22,700 nucleotides of DNA from an uncultured Lachnospiraceae bacterium (GTDB lineage: Bacteria; Bacillota; Clostridia; Lachnospirales; Lachnospiraceae): positions 42,282-64,981 of the forward strand of contig CAJUQZ010000004.1 of the NCBI GenBank assembly GCA_910588755.1, in the 5' to 3' direction. Within the stretch, counting starts at the first letter, position 1. Each line of letters starts with the position of its first letter. This document shows positions 1 to 7,335 of this stretch, piece by piece. Made by a program: the position numbers and the translations under genes. The notes below the pieces were generated by a model, which saw only the letters and a program-made list of their open reading frames with translations, searched no databases and had not been told where the DNA came from.

Positions 1-2
1 TT

Positions 3-338
3 ATGGAAAAAAATTTACCTGCCTGCCCGGTGGAAACGACGCTAATGCTGATCAGTGACCGCTGGAAGGTATTGATTATCCGTGATTTGCTAGAAGGCAC
101 AAAGCGGTTTGGCGAACTAAAAAAATCGGTTGGAAATGTATCGCAAAAGGTTTTGACGGCCAATCTGCGCACAATGGAGGACAGCGGGCTGCTTACCCGA
201 AAAGTGTTTGCGGAGGTGCCGCCACGGGTAGAATATACCCTGACAGAAACAGGTTATAGCCTGAAACCCATTTTGGATGCTATGGTCGCGTGGGGGACAG
301 AATATAAACAGAAAAATGGAGCGCCAGGTAACATTTGA
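3..338 (+). CDS. HxlR-family winged-helix transcriptional regulator
   Basis: A 111-residue DNA-binding regulator of the HxlR (MarR-like winged helix) family. The family signature is visible throughout: CPVETTLMLISDRWKVLIIR near the N-terminus (residues 8-27, with the conserved Cys8), RFGELKKSVGNVSQKVLT in the recognition-helix region, an LRTMEDSGLLTRK stretch, and the wing motif PPRVEYTLTETGYSL. The length is normal for the family. Such proteins usually act as cytoplasmic dimers, often sensing electrophiles or redox stress through the N-terminal Cys, and control an adjacent divergent oxidoreductase or efflux gene. That partner would lie left of the window, and none follows on the right. The ATG at base 3 fits the family start, but its ribosome binding site is outside the window. 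Confidence 0.93.
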   Translation: MEKNLPACPVETTLMLISDRWKVLIIRDLLEGTKRFGELKKSVGNVSQKVLTANLRTMEDSGLLTRKVFAEVPPRVEYTLTETGYSLKPILDAMVAWGTEYKQKNGAPGNI

Positions 339-396
339 AAGATTATCTTATAATATGCTTTAATAGTACTTAGACCAAAGAAATCACAAAGAAGTT

Positions 397-474
397 ATGA
401 ATTTATATGAGGTCAAACCTTATAAGGTTTATCTTGGAAATGAAGAAATCGGGGGTCCGGAATGCCTCGCGTAA
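397..474 (+). other. 25-codon ORF, possible gene remnant
   Basis: A short reading frame starting MNLYEVKPYKVYLGNEEIG, preceded by only a weak purine stretch (AAAGAAG). It ends 16 bases before a palindromic repeat (491-554). It matches no family I recognise and looks like the start of a truncated gene rather than a functional peptide. Apart from this and the repeat, the 240-base gap after the HxlR gene shows nothing else. Confidence 0.2.
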
Positions 475-490
475 TCAAAGGCCAGGGCGG

Positions 491-554
491 GTTTGAAAAA
501 CGCCTTCCGAGATGTACATAACGCCATCAAAATGACAGGAATGATTTTTCAAAC
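491..554. repeat. 64-bp palindromic element bounded by GTTTGAAAAA
   Basis: The element begins with GTTTGAAAAA (491-500) and ends with its reverse complement TTTTTCAAAC (545-554). The inner flanks also correspond: both ends read GTTTGAAAAA, four variable bases, then TTCC. The reverse complement of its right 40 bases (521-560) matches 20751-20790 at about 35 of 40 positions. It therefore belongs to a dispersed intergenic repeat family. No transposase is associated. Confidence 0.7.
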
Positions 555-578
555 ACGCCTCATGCGCCTTCCATTGCT

Positions 579-1151
579 TTATTCATTCAAGATATGCTGT
601 ACCGCACTCCACTCGATAACAGGTACATTTTTATGGGCAGCCGATGCCGTCTGTTTCTTTTTGCTCTGTACTTTCATAATATTATAAAAAAGGGTTCCCG
701 CTGCCGCTGCAATACCAATCCCCATCGCAACAAGCGCAATGATCAGGTTCTCTTCAACCCCGCTAAAAAAATAACACCCTGCTGCGACGACTACGGCAAC
801 CATTATACAGACAATTGGCGTGCTGAACATCTCGTTCTTGACGCCGCTGACCGCCCATGACTGCGGTTTATTGCAAAACGGGCACTGGTCTTTAAAAGCT
901 TTGACATAGACATTCTTCTCCGTGGCATTGCGATGCGCTTCCTTCACGGCCCTGACCAGATTCGCGTGCGCCATCTCGCACAGCTTCTGCTGCTTTTTCT
1001 CCTCCAACTTTTTATAATTGCTGTTGATCTCTGCCTCCATGCCGCATATGACGGCAACCATCGGACCGCTGTCCTTCATGCACTGCTCGCACTGGAAAGA
1101 ATACGGCACATCAATCTTGTCAACCTTTGTATGTTTATAATAAGTTCCCAT
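579..1151 (-). CDS. Zinc-ribbon membrane protein of unknown function
   Basis: A 190-residue protein. Two CxxC pairs, Cys21/Cys24 and Cys90/Cys93 (the latter in CPFC), probably form a zinc ribbon split by a charged helical insert (about residues 38-85, rich in Lys and Glu). Two hydrophobic segments follow (about 109-129 and 135-157), then a short basic tail. This predicts a cytoplasmic Zn domain anchored in the membrane by two helices. I do not recognise a named family. The start is well supported: AGGAGGAG lies just upstream of the ATG, and a promoter (TTGATT, 17 bases, TATAAT) lies 40-68 bases before it. It is divergent from the SUKH gene and appears monocistronic. Confidence 0.75.
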   Translation of the reverse strand: MGTYYKHTKVDKIDVPYSFQCEQCMKDSGPMVAVICGMEAEINSNYKKLEEKKQQKLCEMAHANLVRAVKEAHRNATEKNVYVKAFKDQCPFCNKPQSWAVSGVKNEMFSTPIVCIMVAVVVAAGCYFFSGVEENLIIALVAMGIGIAAAAGTLFYNIMKVQSKKKQTASAAHKNVPVIEWSAVQHILNE

Positions 1152-1190
1152 GCTCTATCTCCTCCTATGTATAAGACTTTTCCGCTTTTT

Positions 1191-1219
1191 ATTATATTCC
1201 TACTGTTTTTCCAAATCAA
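1191..1219 (-). promoter_or_regulatory. Promoter of the zinc-ribbon membrane gene
   Basis: On the minus strand: TTGATT (1214-1219), a 17-base spacer, TATAAT (1191-1196). This is close to the sigma-A consensus and ends 40 bases upstream of the start codon at 1151. Confidence 0.7.
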
Positions 1220-1251
1220 GTTATTTTGCCAATTTGAATCAAAATCTGCCG

Positions 1252-1280
1252 TTGTGGTTCAGGCGGCAGTGTGCTATAAT
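1252..1280 (+). promoter_or_regulatory. Extended -10 promoter for the SUKH/Fic block
   Basis: TTGTGG (1252-1257), 17 bases, TATAAT (1275-1280), with the extended -10 TG one base upstream (TGCTATAAT). Transcription would start near 1287, giving a leader of about 180 nt that contains the direct repeats at 1310-1429. Confidence 0.7.
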
Positions 1281-1309
1281 TTTAATGTATTTTCCGACAG
1301 CATAGCAGG

Positions 1310-1429
1310 ATTAGAGACAATTCATTTATCCGCTTCTAAACAGAATTTAAAGAATATACATTTATCTTCTACTAAGCTGGATTAGATGCAAAACAGACAA
1401 AATTAGAGACAATTCATTTATCCGCTTCT
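1310..1429 (+). repeat. Direct repeat in the SUKH gene leader
   Basis: An exact 28-base sequence at 1310-1337 recurs at 1402-1429, offset 92. A related degenerate copy starts near 1358 (CATTTATCTTCT, then TAAGCTGG). The stretch after the second copy (TAGCTGG, GGAT, CAAAACAGAC) repeats that after the degenerate copy (AAGCTGGATTAGATG, CAAAACAGAC). All copies fall between promoter and start codon, so they lie in the predicted 5' leader. Confidence 0.75.
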
Positions 1430-1466
1430 TAGCTGGTTTGGATACAAAACAGACGAAAAATACGAT

Positions 1467-2144
1467 ATGAATGGAAATGAAACAAGAATGAAAACGGACT
1501 GTAAAGCCTTTATAGAACATGCGTTTACCAAGCTGCATGAACGCGGATGGCTCGCCAAATTAACCCCCTCTGCCATTACCGAAGCGGACCTTGCCAGCTT
1601 TGAGCAAGAATATCAAATGACGCTGCCAACAATTTTTAAAACCTATCTGACAAGCTACAGGCTGCCACAACACCCTGGCATTGCAGGGCTTGTGCGCGAT
1701 CATGCCGGAAATATCAAAATCAGCATCATAGACTGGCACGACCTGACAGAGGACATTTCTGACCTGTCAGAGGACCTAAACTGTTTCCGGGCCGAGTTCG
1801 AGGAATGGGATACACCCCCTGGACTTCAGACATATGGGCATCTGTTTCCGATTGGATATATGGACGGCTGGTATTGTCTCGATCTAAGCCAGTCAGACGG
1901 GGAGGACTGCCCGGTTGTCTGGCTGGAATACGGCGGCTTCTGGGAAGGTTATTATGACGCGGACGGCGTTCTGCACGGCGAATGCGTCGCTCCCGATTTT
2001 CGCACCCTCCTGGAATGGTATTTCTGCGGGACACTGGAGGCCGAGTACGGGAAAATACATCAAACCAACGTGGATTATGCATTTTACAGGGCATGGATCG
2101 AAAAGACCTTCCGCTGTACAGGGACAACGTGGGCAGACACCTAA
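1467..2144 (+). CDS. SUKH (SMI1/KNR4) family immunity-type protein
   Basis: A 225-residue soluble protein. The segment ITEADLASFEQEYQMTLP followed by IFKTYLTSY, then FPIGYMDGWYCLDLS around residues 131-145, fits the SMI1/KNR4 (SUKH) fold. In bacteria these proteins are commonly immunity factors for polymorphic or contact-dependent toxins, but some are orphan. The sequence shows no catalytic motif, as expected for a binding protein. Either the ATG at 1467 or the one at 1488 could be the start; neither has a strong ribosome binding site. A Fic-domain gene begins 47 bases downstream on the same strand, so a toxin/immunity pairing is possible but is inference only. Three close acidic and aromatic clusters give a low predicted pI. 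Confidence 0.75.
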   Translation: MNGNETRMKTDCKAFIEHAFTKLHERGWLAKLTPSAITEADLASFEQEYQMTLPTIFKTYLTSYRLPQHPGIAGLVRDHAGNIKISIIDWHDLTEDISDLSEDLNCFRAEFEEWDTPPGLQTYGHLFPIGYMDGWYCLDLSQSDGEDCPVVWLEYGGFWEGYYDADGVLHGECVAPDFRTLLEWYFCGTLEAEYGKIHQTNVDYAFYRAWIEKTFRCTGTTWADT

Positions 2145-2191
2145 TCCCATTTTTTGCTGAAATTATATAATGCAGAAAGGAAACAATCACT

Positions 2192-2877
2192 ATGACCCTC
2201 CCCAATAAATATGAGATGCCCAAGGAAGAAAATATCTTTATCGCCAAACGGGTATTGGTCGATTCTGTTTATCAGCAGGCAAACCTGGAGGGAATCGGTG
2301 TTACATTTGCAGATACACAGGACATTTTAAACAATGTAAATGTCCCATCGCTAACTCCTACCGAAATCAGCAAAGTGTGCTGCCTGCGCGACGGCTGGGA
2401 ATTTCTGCTGGAAAATATCGACCCCCCCCCACCGACCTGGTCTTTATAGAAACCCTGCACGAAATCGTTACCAGATTTGATGTTCCCTATCAATATCTGG
2501 GAAAATTAAGGACAGAGGAGGTCATTATCAGCGGAACCAAATGGCGTCCAAAGCGCCCTGACGCTGACAGGATATTTCATAAGCTGGCCAGCCCTTCTGA
2601 CAAAAGCCACATGACTGACCATGCACTGGAGCTAGGGCTGTGGCTCATACGCTGTCAGCCTTTTAAAGACGGAAACAAACGAATTGGCAGCTTTGTCATA
2701 AACAAAATACTGATCCAAAACGGCTGTGGTGTCTTTAATGTCCCAGTAAAACTAGATGGACGTTTCAAGCAGTATCTTGTTGACTTTTATGAAAGCAACA
2801 ACACCGACTTCCTGAAACAATGGATCTACGAAAACTGCCTAGACGGCACACATGAAATTGCGCCTGAAGGAAAATAA
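2192..2877 (+). pseudogene. Fic-domain protein, frameshifted at a C9 run
   Basis: Two overlapping frames together encode one Fic protein. The first (from ATG 2192, with AAAGGAA upstream) carries the family N-terminus KEENIFIAKRVLVDSVYQQA then NLEGI, and stops at 2449. The other frame, continuing from about 2431, carries the Fic core and ends at 2877. The break is at nine consecutive C residues (2422-2430). One extra C, or two fewer, restores a protein of about 228 residues. The core motif is QPFKDGNKR (Gln156 to Arg164 in the restored frame): the catalytic His of HPFxDGN is Gln. NLEG at 31-34 resembles the inhibitory helix of class II Fic proteins, with Glu33 as the inhibitory residue. Fic enzymes transfer AMP or other nucleotide groups to proteins; the Gln form may have altered or no activity. 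It could be phase-variable, a true pseudogene or a sequencing error. Confidence 0.8.
2422..2430 (+). repeat. Homopolymer run of nine C
   Basis: Nine C bases inside the Fic reading frame, exactly where the two parts of the gene change frame. Runs of this length are prone to slipped-strand length change and also to base-calling error. Confidence 0.9.
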
Positions 2878-2899
2878 AACATTTACAGCGAGGTGAGCC

Positions 2900-3919
2900 A
2901 TGAACTACGCCGATATCCTTAAATCTGAAATCTACCGCTTTATACAATCCGACGAGCACCTGGGGCGACACGTCATCCTGCTAGGGCTTGCCGGGAGCTA
3001 TTCCTATGGCACCAACAATCCCCAAAGCGACATTGACGTGCGGGGCGTGACGCTGAACAGAAAGTCCGACCTAATCGGTCTGACAAGCTTTGAGCAGTAT
3101 GTGGACACGCAGACAGATACTGTTATCTACAGCTTTATGAAAATGATCACGCTGCTCCTCTCCTGCAATCCCAACACAATCGAGCTGCTTGGACTGAACC
3201 CGGAACATTATCTGTACCTGCATCCACTTGGACGTGAGCTGGTAGATAACGCACATTTGTTCTTATCTCAAAGGGCCATTCATTCCTTTGGCGGTTATGC
3301 GGACGCACAGCTGCGCCGCCTGCAGAACGCGCTGGCGAGGGATTCCTACCCACAGCGCGAAAAGGAACAACACATTTTCAACTCTGTGAAAAACGCCATG
3401 TATGATTTCCGCAAGCGTTACGAGCCCTTTGAAAACGGCGCAATCCGCATCTACACGGACAAGGCCGTAAACCCTGATTTTGACACGGAAATTTTTGTGG
3501 ACACCACCCTGACGCACTATCCGCTGCGCGACTACAAAAATATCTGGAATGAGATGAACAACATCGTAAAGGACTACGACAAGCTCGGCAAGCGCAACCG
3601 CAAGAAGGACGACAACCACCTCAACAAACACGCCATGCACTTAATCCGTCTCTTTATGATGGCAATAGACATTCTGGAAAAGGGTGAAATCCGCACCTAC
3701 CGCGGGGAGGAACAACAGCTTCTGCTGCAGATCCGAGGCGGTGGTTTTCAGCGCGGGGATGGTACGTTTCGGGACGAATTTTATGAGCTGTTAAGCGATT
3801 ACGAGAAAAAACTCGACTATGCCGCGAACAATACGGCGCTGCCTGCCGAGCCGGATATGAAGCAGGTTCAGGAGTATGTCATGTCCGTCAATGAAAAAGT
3901 CGTCCGGGACGAAATATAG
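2900..3919 (+). CDS. RlaP/YcgL-type nucleotidyltransferase (DNA polymerase beta superfamily)
   Basis: A 339-residue protein. The nucleotidyltransferase signature is clear: GSYSYG at residues 32-37, then SDIDVRG at 43-49, with Asp44 and Asp46 as metal ligands. The long helical C-terminus contains HLNKHAMHLIRLFMMAIDIL, typical of the predicted nucleotidyltransferase family PF10127 (RlaP, sometimes linked to RNA ligases). The substrate is unknown; the family is suspected to modify nucleic acid ends or proteins. The start is well supported by GAGGTGAGCC directly before the ATG. It follows the Fic gene by 22 bases and precedes a paralogue by 131 bases, so all four genes from 1467 may be cotranscribed. 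Confidence 0.85.
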   Translation: MNYADILKSEIYRFIQSDEHLGRHVILLGLAGSYSYGTNNPQSDIDVRGVTLNRKSDLIGLTSFEQYVDTQTDTVIYSFMKMITLLLSCNPNTIELLGLNPEHYLYLHPLGRELVDNAHLFLSQRAIHSFGGYADAQLRRLQNALARDSYPQREKEQHIFNSVKNAMYDFRKRYEPFENGAIRIYTDKAVNPDFDTEIFVDTTLTHYPLRDYKNIWNEMNNIVKDYDKLGKRNRKKDDNHLNKHAMHLIRLFMMAIDILEKGEIRTYRGEEQQLLLQIRGGGFQRGDGTFRDEFYELLSDYEKKLDYAANNTALPAEPDMKQVQEYVMSVNEKVVRDEI

Positions 3920-4050
3920 GATGAGGAAGCTCTATCTTGAATAATCCAAATTGTTTTTGTGCATATTTCAGATTTGCTCAATATAGGATACAAATATTTA
4001 AGACAGGGATAACGATTGAGATATATAGAAAAGAAAGAGGATATCAAACC

Positions 4051-4851
4051 ATGAAATACAAGGATTTCGAAGGCTCCATAGAGGACCTGGTCTCACTGAA
4101 ATTAAAGGAAATCGAGGAAACAGAGCATGTGACGATACTCCACGCAGTTGAGTCCGGCAGCCGCGCGTGGGGCTTTGCCTCGCCCGACAGCGACTATGAT
4201 GTGCGCTTTATCTATCTGCGCAATCAGAACTATTATCTGGGATTGCAGCCCAAACAGGACTTTATCGACTGGGCTCTTGACGAGACGCTCGATATCAACG
4301 GCTGGGACCTGTCAAAGACCCTGCAGCATTTCCACAAATCCAACGCGACACTTTTCGAGTGGGCAAACTCGCCAGTCGTCTACCACACCACACCTGAGTG
4401 GACGCAGGTCTATGAGACGGCGCGGAACTATTTTTCCTGCAAGTCCGCGATGTACCACTACTACGGCACTGCCAGAAAAAATTACCTTGAGCATCTCACG
4501 GACGCATATGTGAAATACAAGAAATATTTCTATGTTCTACGCCCCATTCTGGCCTGTCAGTGGATTGAAAAGAAAGCCTGTCCGCCCCCGGTTTTGTTCG
4601 GGGAACTTGCCGGCGAGGTCTTAGAGGAGGACTTGAGAGACACCGTAAACCAGCTTCTGGAAACCAAAAAACAGATGACCGAATCCGGAAAAGGTCCCAG
4701 ACTCGACCACCTGAACACTTACATAGAAAGTCAGCTTGCGTATTACAAGACAGCCATTGACGCGATGGCAGACGACCGCACAGCGGACTGGACGGCCCTC
4801 AACGAGGTTTTTACAAGCCTGTGCTGTGCGGCTACAATATCATCTTTTTAG
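4051..4851 (+). CDS. Second RlaP/YcgL-type nucleotidyltransferase
   Basis: A 266-residue paralogue of the preceding gene's family. ESGSRAWGF (residues 34-42) and SDYDVRF (47-53; Asp48 and Asp50 as likely metal ligands) form the active site, which is the classic YcgL form. I chose the ATG at 4051 because AAAGAGG sits ten bases upstream. An open frame extends further left from a TTG at 3937, but it has no ribosome binding site and no family similarity. The two proteins differ in length and motif (GSYSYG versus GSRAWGF), so they are diverged subfamilies rather than a recent duplication. The stop lies two bases from the convergent GH42 stop, with no obvious terminator between. Confidence 0.85.
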   Translation: MKYKDFEGSIEDLVSLKLKEIEETEHVTILHAVESGSRAWGFASPDSDYDVRFIYLRNQNYYLGLQPKQDFIDWALDETLDINGWDLSKTLQHFHKSNATLFEWANSPVVYHTTPEWTQVYETARNYFSCKSAMYHYYGTARKNYLEHLTDAYVKYKKYFYVLRPILACQWIEKKACPPPVLFGELAGEVLEEDLRDTVNQLLETKKQMTESGKGPRLDHLNTYIESQLAYYKTAIDAMADDRTADWTALNEVFTSLCCAATISSF

Positions 4852-4853
4852 TA

Positions 4854-6842
4854 CTATTTATGCTTCGTGCTAACAAATAGCTGTACCTCATACGGCCGGA
4901 GAAGTTCTTCCTTCTCGCCCTCCAAGAGCGTATAGAGTCCGTGCAGGTGATAGACCTGCTCGTCGTTTGTGTGGTTGATGACAAACAGCCATATTTTATC
5001 CTCGCTCTCGCGCGTCATCATTTCCACGCCCTCGCCCGCTGTGCCAAGTGTCGCAATCTCACAGACGCTGGTGATGTATGTCATGATATCCTCCATCAGC
5101 TCCTCGCCCGGCTCTGTGCCGATATACCATGCGATACCGCTTCCGTATTTATTCTCTGTAATCGCTGGCGTCTGCCTGTAAAATCCTGTCGAGTATTCCG
5201 CGATCTGGTTTGCACCCTTTAGTTCTATGATGTCACACCACTTTTCGACCGTATATTCCTTCTTGCCATAGAGCACCCCGCCCGTCGTCTCCAGCAGGCA
5301 GTCGTACTCCGGCACCTCGATGCCGCACAGATCGCCGAGCCGCCCCGGAAGCTCCCTGTCTGCCATGCACAGATTATGTTCGTCCTTCACGCCGGTACGC
5401 ATTGTCAGAACCAAATGGCCGCCGTTTGCCACATAATCCATGTAATGCTGCTCCAACTCTGGTGTCATCAGATACTGGAGCGGTGCGATCACGAGCTTAT
5501 ATTTCGAAATATCATCCATCTCCTGCACAAAGTCCACAGGGATTTTCTTGTCGTACAGCGCCTTATAGTACTTCTGCAGATGCTCGACATAGCGCAGCTG
5601 CGGGTGGTTTGGCTGTATGTCAAACGCATAATTCTGGCGGAAATTGTGCACGATGGCGACCTCGGGCGCAGGCATCGTCCCCGCAAAATCGTCCATATAT
5701 TTCGCAAACGTCTGTGTCAGCTTCTGCGCCTCATAGTATGTCCTGCCCGGCCTGCCGCTGTGCCCAAGTATCCCATGCCAGTACTGCTCCGTGCCCATCG
5801 CGCATGTCCGCCACCGGAAAAAGACGACCGCATCCGCGCCGTGCGCCACCGACTGCATCGCCCACGCCGACATCTGCCCCGGCTCTAATGCCCTGCCCAT
5901 GATCTCCCATCCGGCCATACCCGCCTGCTGCTCCATCATCCAGAATGGTTTCTTCTTGTAGCCGCGCACGACATCATGACAGGCGGCCAGCTCGTTCCCC
6001 GGCAAGTGTGGCTGTTTCTGCCAGTGCCCTGCCGGATAAATATCATTTGACACGAAATCGAGCAGCGTACCCAGGTCATAATAGTCCACCTTGTTGTCAA
6101 AACCCATATAATTATGCGTGATAAAATGATTTGGACAGTTCTCGCGGATAATGTCCGCCTGCCACTCGGCAAAGTTGACGATTAAATCCGAACAATAGCA
6201 CTTCCAGTCAAGCATCGCAGACGGGTTCTCGCCCGCCGCTGTGACAAGTGGCGTCCCGATCTGGTTAAAATCATTGTAGCCCTGACTCCAGAACGCCGTC
6301 CCCCATGCGTCATTCAGCGCCTCGATGGTGCCGTATTTCCTGTGCAGCCACTTCTGGTAGAGTTGTCTGCAGGAGGTGCACATACACAGGTCGCCGTGCG
6401 AATTGCCAAGCTCGTTGTCAATCTGCCAGCCAATCACGCCCGGATTGTCCGCAAAACGCTTTGCAAATGCCGTCACAAACCGCCTGATATGTGCCCGGTA
6501 AATCGGATTTGACTGGCAGTCATGATGCCGCCCGCCAAAAAACCTGCGCCGCCCCTCCCTGTCAACCGGCTGTATCTCGGGATTTTTGCGCACAATCCAC
6601 GCCGGGGGCGCGGCCGTCGGCGTACCCAGGATCGTCTTGATCCCGTAGCTGTCAAGAAGCGCAACCGCCTCCTCAAGCCACTCAAAATGAAACTCACCCA
6701 GCGCGGGCTCCATCTTGAACCATGAAAATTCCGCCATGCGCACGACCTGCACGCCCATCTCCGCCATCAGCTTCGCGTCCGTCTCCCAGCGCTCCCGCGG
6801 CCAGTGCTCCGGATAATAGTCCACACCAAAATGTATTCCCAT
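4854..6842 (-). CDS. GH42 beta-galactosidase
   Basis: A 662-residue glycoside hydrolase family 42 enzyme that hydrolyses terminal beta-D-galactosides. It starts with FGVDYYPEHWP, the family opening. The acid/base is Glu144 in QIDNELG and the nucleophile is Glu304 in MMEQQAG. Four Cys (109, 153, 155, 158; the last three in CMCTSC) form the known GH42 zinc site. The length is standard for the trimeric enzymes (TIM barrel, Rossmann-like trimerisation domain, small beta domain). There is no signal peptide, so it is probably cytoplasmic and acts on imported oligosaccharides. I chose the ATG at 6842 because GGAGGG lies seven bases upstream; an upstream ATG at 6857 has none. A promoter lies at 6911-6939. 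No sugar transporter is adjacent. Confidence 0.95.
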   Translation of the reverse strand: MGIHFGVDYYPEHWPRERWETDAKLMAEMGVQVVRMAEFSWFKMEPALGEFHFEWLEEAVALLDSYGIKTILGTPTAAPPAWIVRKNPEIQPVDREGRRRFFGGRHHDCQSNPIYRAHIRRFVTAFAKRFADNPGVIGWQIDNELGNSHGDLCMCTSCRQLYQKWLHRKYGTIEALNDAWGTAFWSQGYNDFNQIGTPLVTAAGENPSAMLDWKCYCSDLIVNFAEWQADIIRENCPNHFITHNYMGFDNKVDYYDLGTLLDFVSNDIYPAGHWQKQPHLPGNELAACHDVVRGYKKKPFWMMEQQAGMAGWEIMGRALEPGQMSAWAMQSVAHGADAVVFFRWRTCAMGTEQYWHGILGHSGRPGRTYYEAQKLTQTFAKYMDDFAGTMPAPEVAIVHNFRQNYAFDIQPNHPQLRYVEHLQKYYKALYDKKIPVDFVQEMDDISKYKLVIAPLQYLMTPELEQHYMDYVANGGHLVLTMRTGVKDEHNLCMADRELPGRLGDLCGIEVPEYDCLLETTGGVLYGKKEYTVEKWCDIIELKGANQIAEYSTGFYRQTPAITENKYGSGIAWYIGTEPGEELMEDIMTYITSVCEIATLGTAGEGVEMMTRESEDKIWLFVINHTNDEQVYHLHGLYTLLEGEKEELLRPYEVQLFVSTKHK

Positions 6843-6910
6843 ACCTGTTCCCTCCATAGCAATTTGCTTGATTTTGCAATTTAAACCTTTCCCTAAAGCT
6901 CTCCACTCCT

Positions 6911-6939
6911 ATTATAAATACTGTTCCAAAAAACAGCAA
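6911..6939 (-). promoter_or_regulatory. Promoter of the GH42 gene
   Basis: On the minus strand: TTGCTG (6934-6939), 17-base spacer, TATAAT (6911-6916). Transcription would start near 6904, giving a leader of about 60 nt. Confidence 0.6.
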
Positions 6940-6984
6940 TCTTTTTGTCGTTATGCAGATGGCACCGTCCCGCGATGGATACAG

Positions 6985-7335
6985 CTACATTGGATAGCCA
7001 TATCCAAAGAATTTTATAAATTCATTCCACCCTATTATGCCGATACCCGCTGCAAAACATACGAAAAATGCCAGAAGCGGCAGCAACACGAAGGCTTTTT
7101 TTCTCTGCCAGCCCTTTTTACACAGTGAGATTGTCACAGGCAGAATTGCAAGGAGCCATATCAGGAGCCCTATAACGCCCAAAAACACATAAATATCAGC
7201 CTCATCCTTGAGGTCGTATGCGTACCCCTTGCCATGCCCGGTGAGGTTCATGTAGATGCAGCCAATCCAAACCGGAGAAGGGAGACTTACAAACATAAAC
7301 CATAAGATTGATATAATCGTTTTAACCTTTTTCAT
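6985..7335 (-). CDS. Small three-helix membrane protein, unknown function
   Basis: A 116-residue hydrophobic protein with three predicted membrane segments (about residues 7-28, 48-71 and 81-103) and a basic loop CKKGWQRKK between the last two. I recognise no family. The ATG at 7335 overlaps the mtnN stop codon by one base (TGATG), so translation is probably coupled to mtnN. There is no strong ribosome binding site of its own. An in-frame GTG three bases earlier is a less likely start. A link to purine or SAM-product salvage is suggested only by this arrangement. Confidence 0.65.
   Translation of the reverse strand: MKKVKTIISILWFMFVSLPSPVWIGCIYMNLTGHGKGYAYDLKDEADIYVFLGVIGLLIWLLAILPVTISLCKKGWQRKKAFVLLPLLAFFVCFAAGIGIIGWNEFIKFFGYGYPM

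Noticed and set aside
2377..2877. Separate Fic gene starting at the ATG at 2377
   Set aside because: The ATG lies in the wrong frame inside the first half, has no ribosome binding site, and its first residues have no Fic similarity. One frameshifted gene explains the data better.
3937..4050. N-terminal extension of the second nucleotidyltransferase from a TTG
   Set aside because: No ribosome binding site and composition unlike the domain. The ATG at 4051 has AAAGAGG at good spacing.
4941..6725. Several long frames opposite the GH42 gene
   Set aside because: They are antisense shadows of a high-GC coding region, with low-complexity Arg/Pro/Ser content and no start signals.
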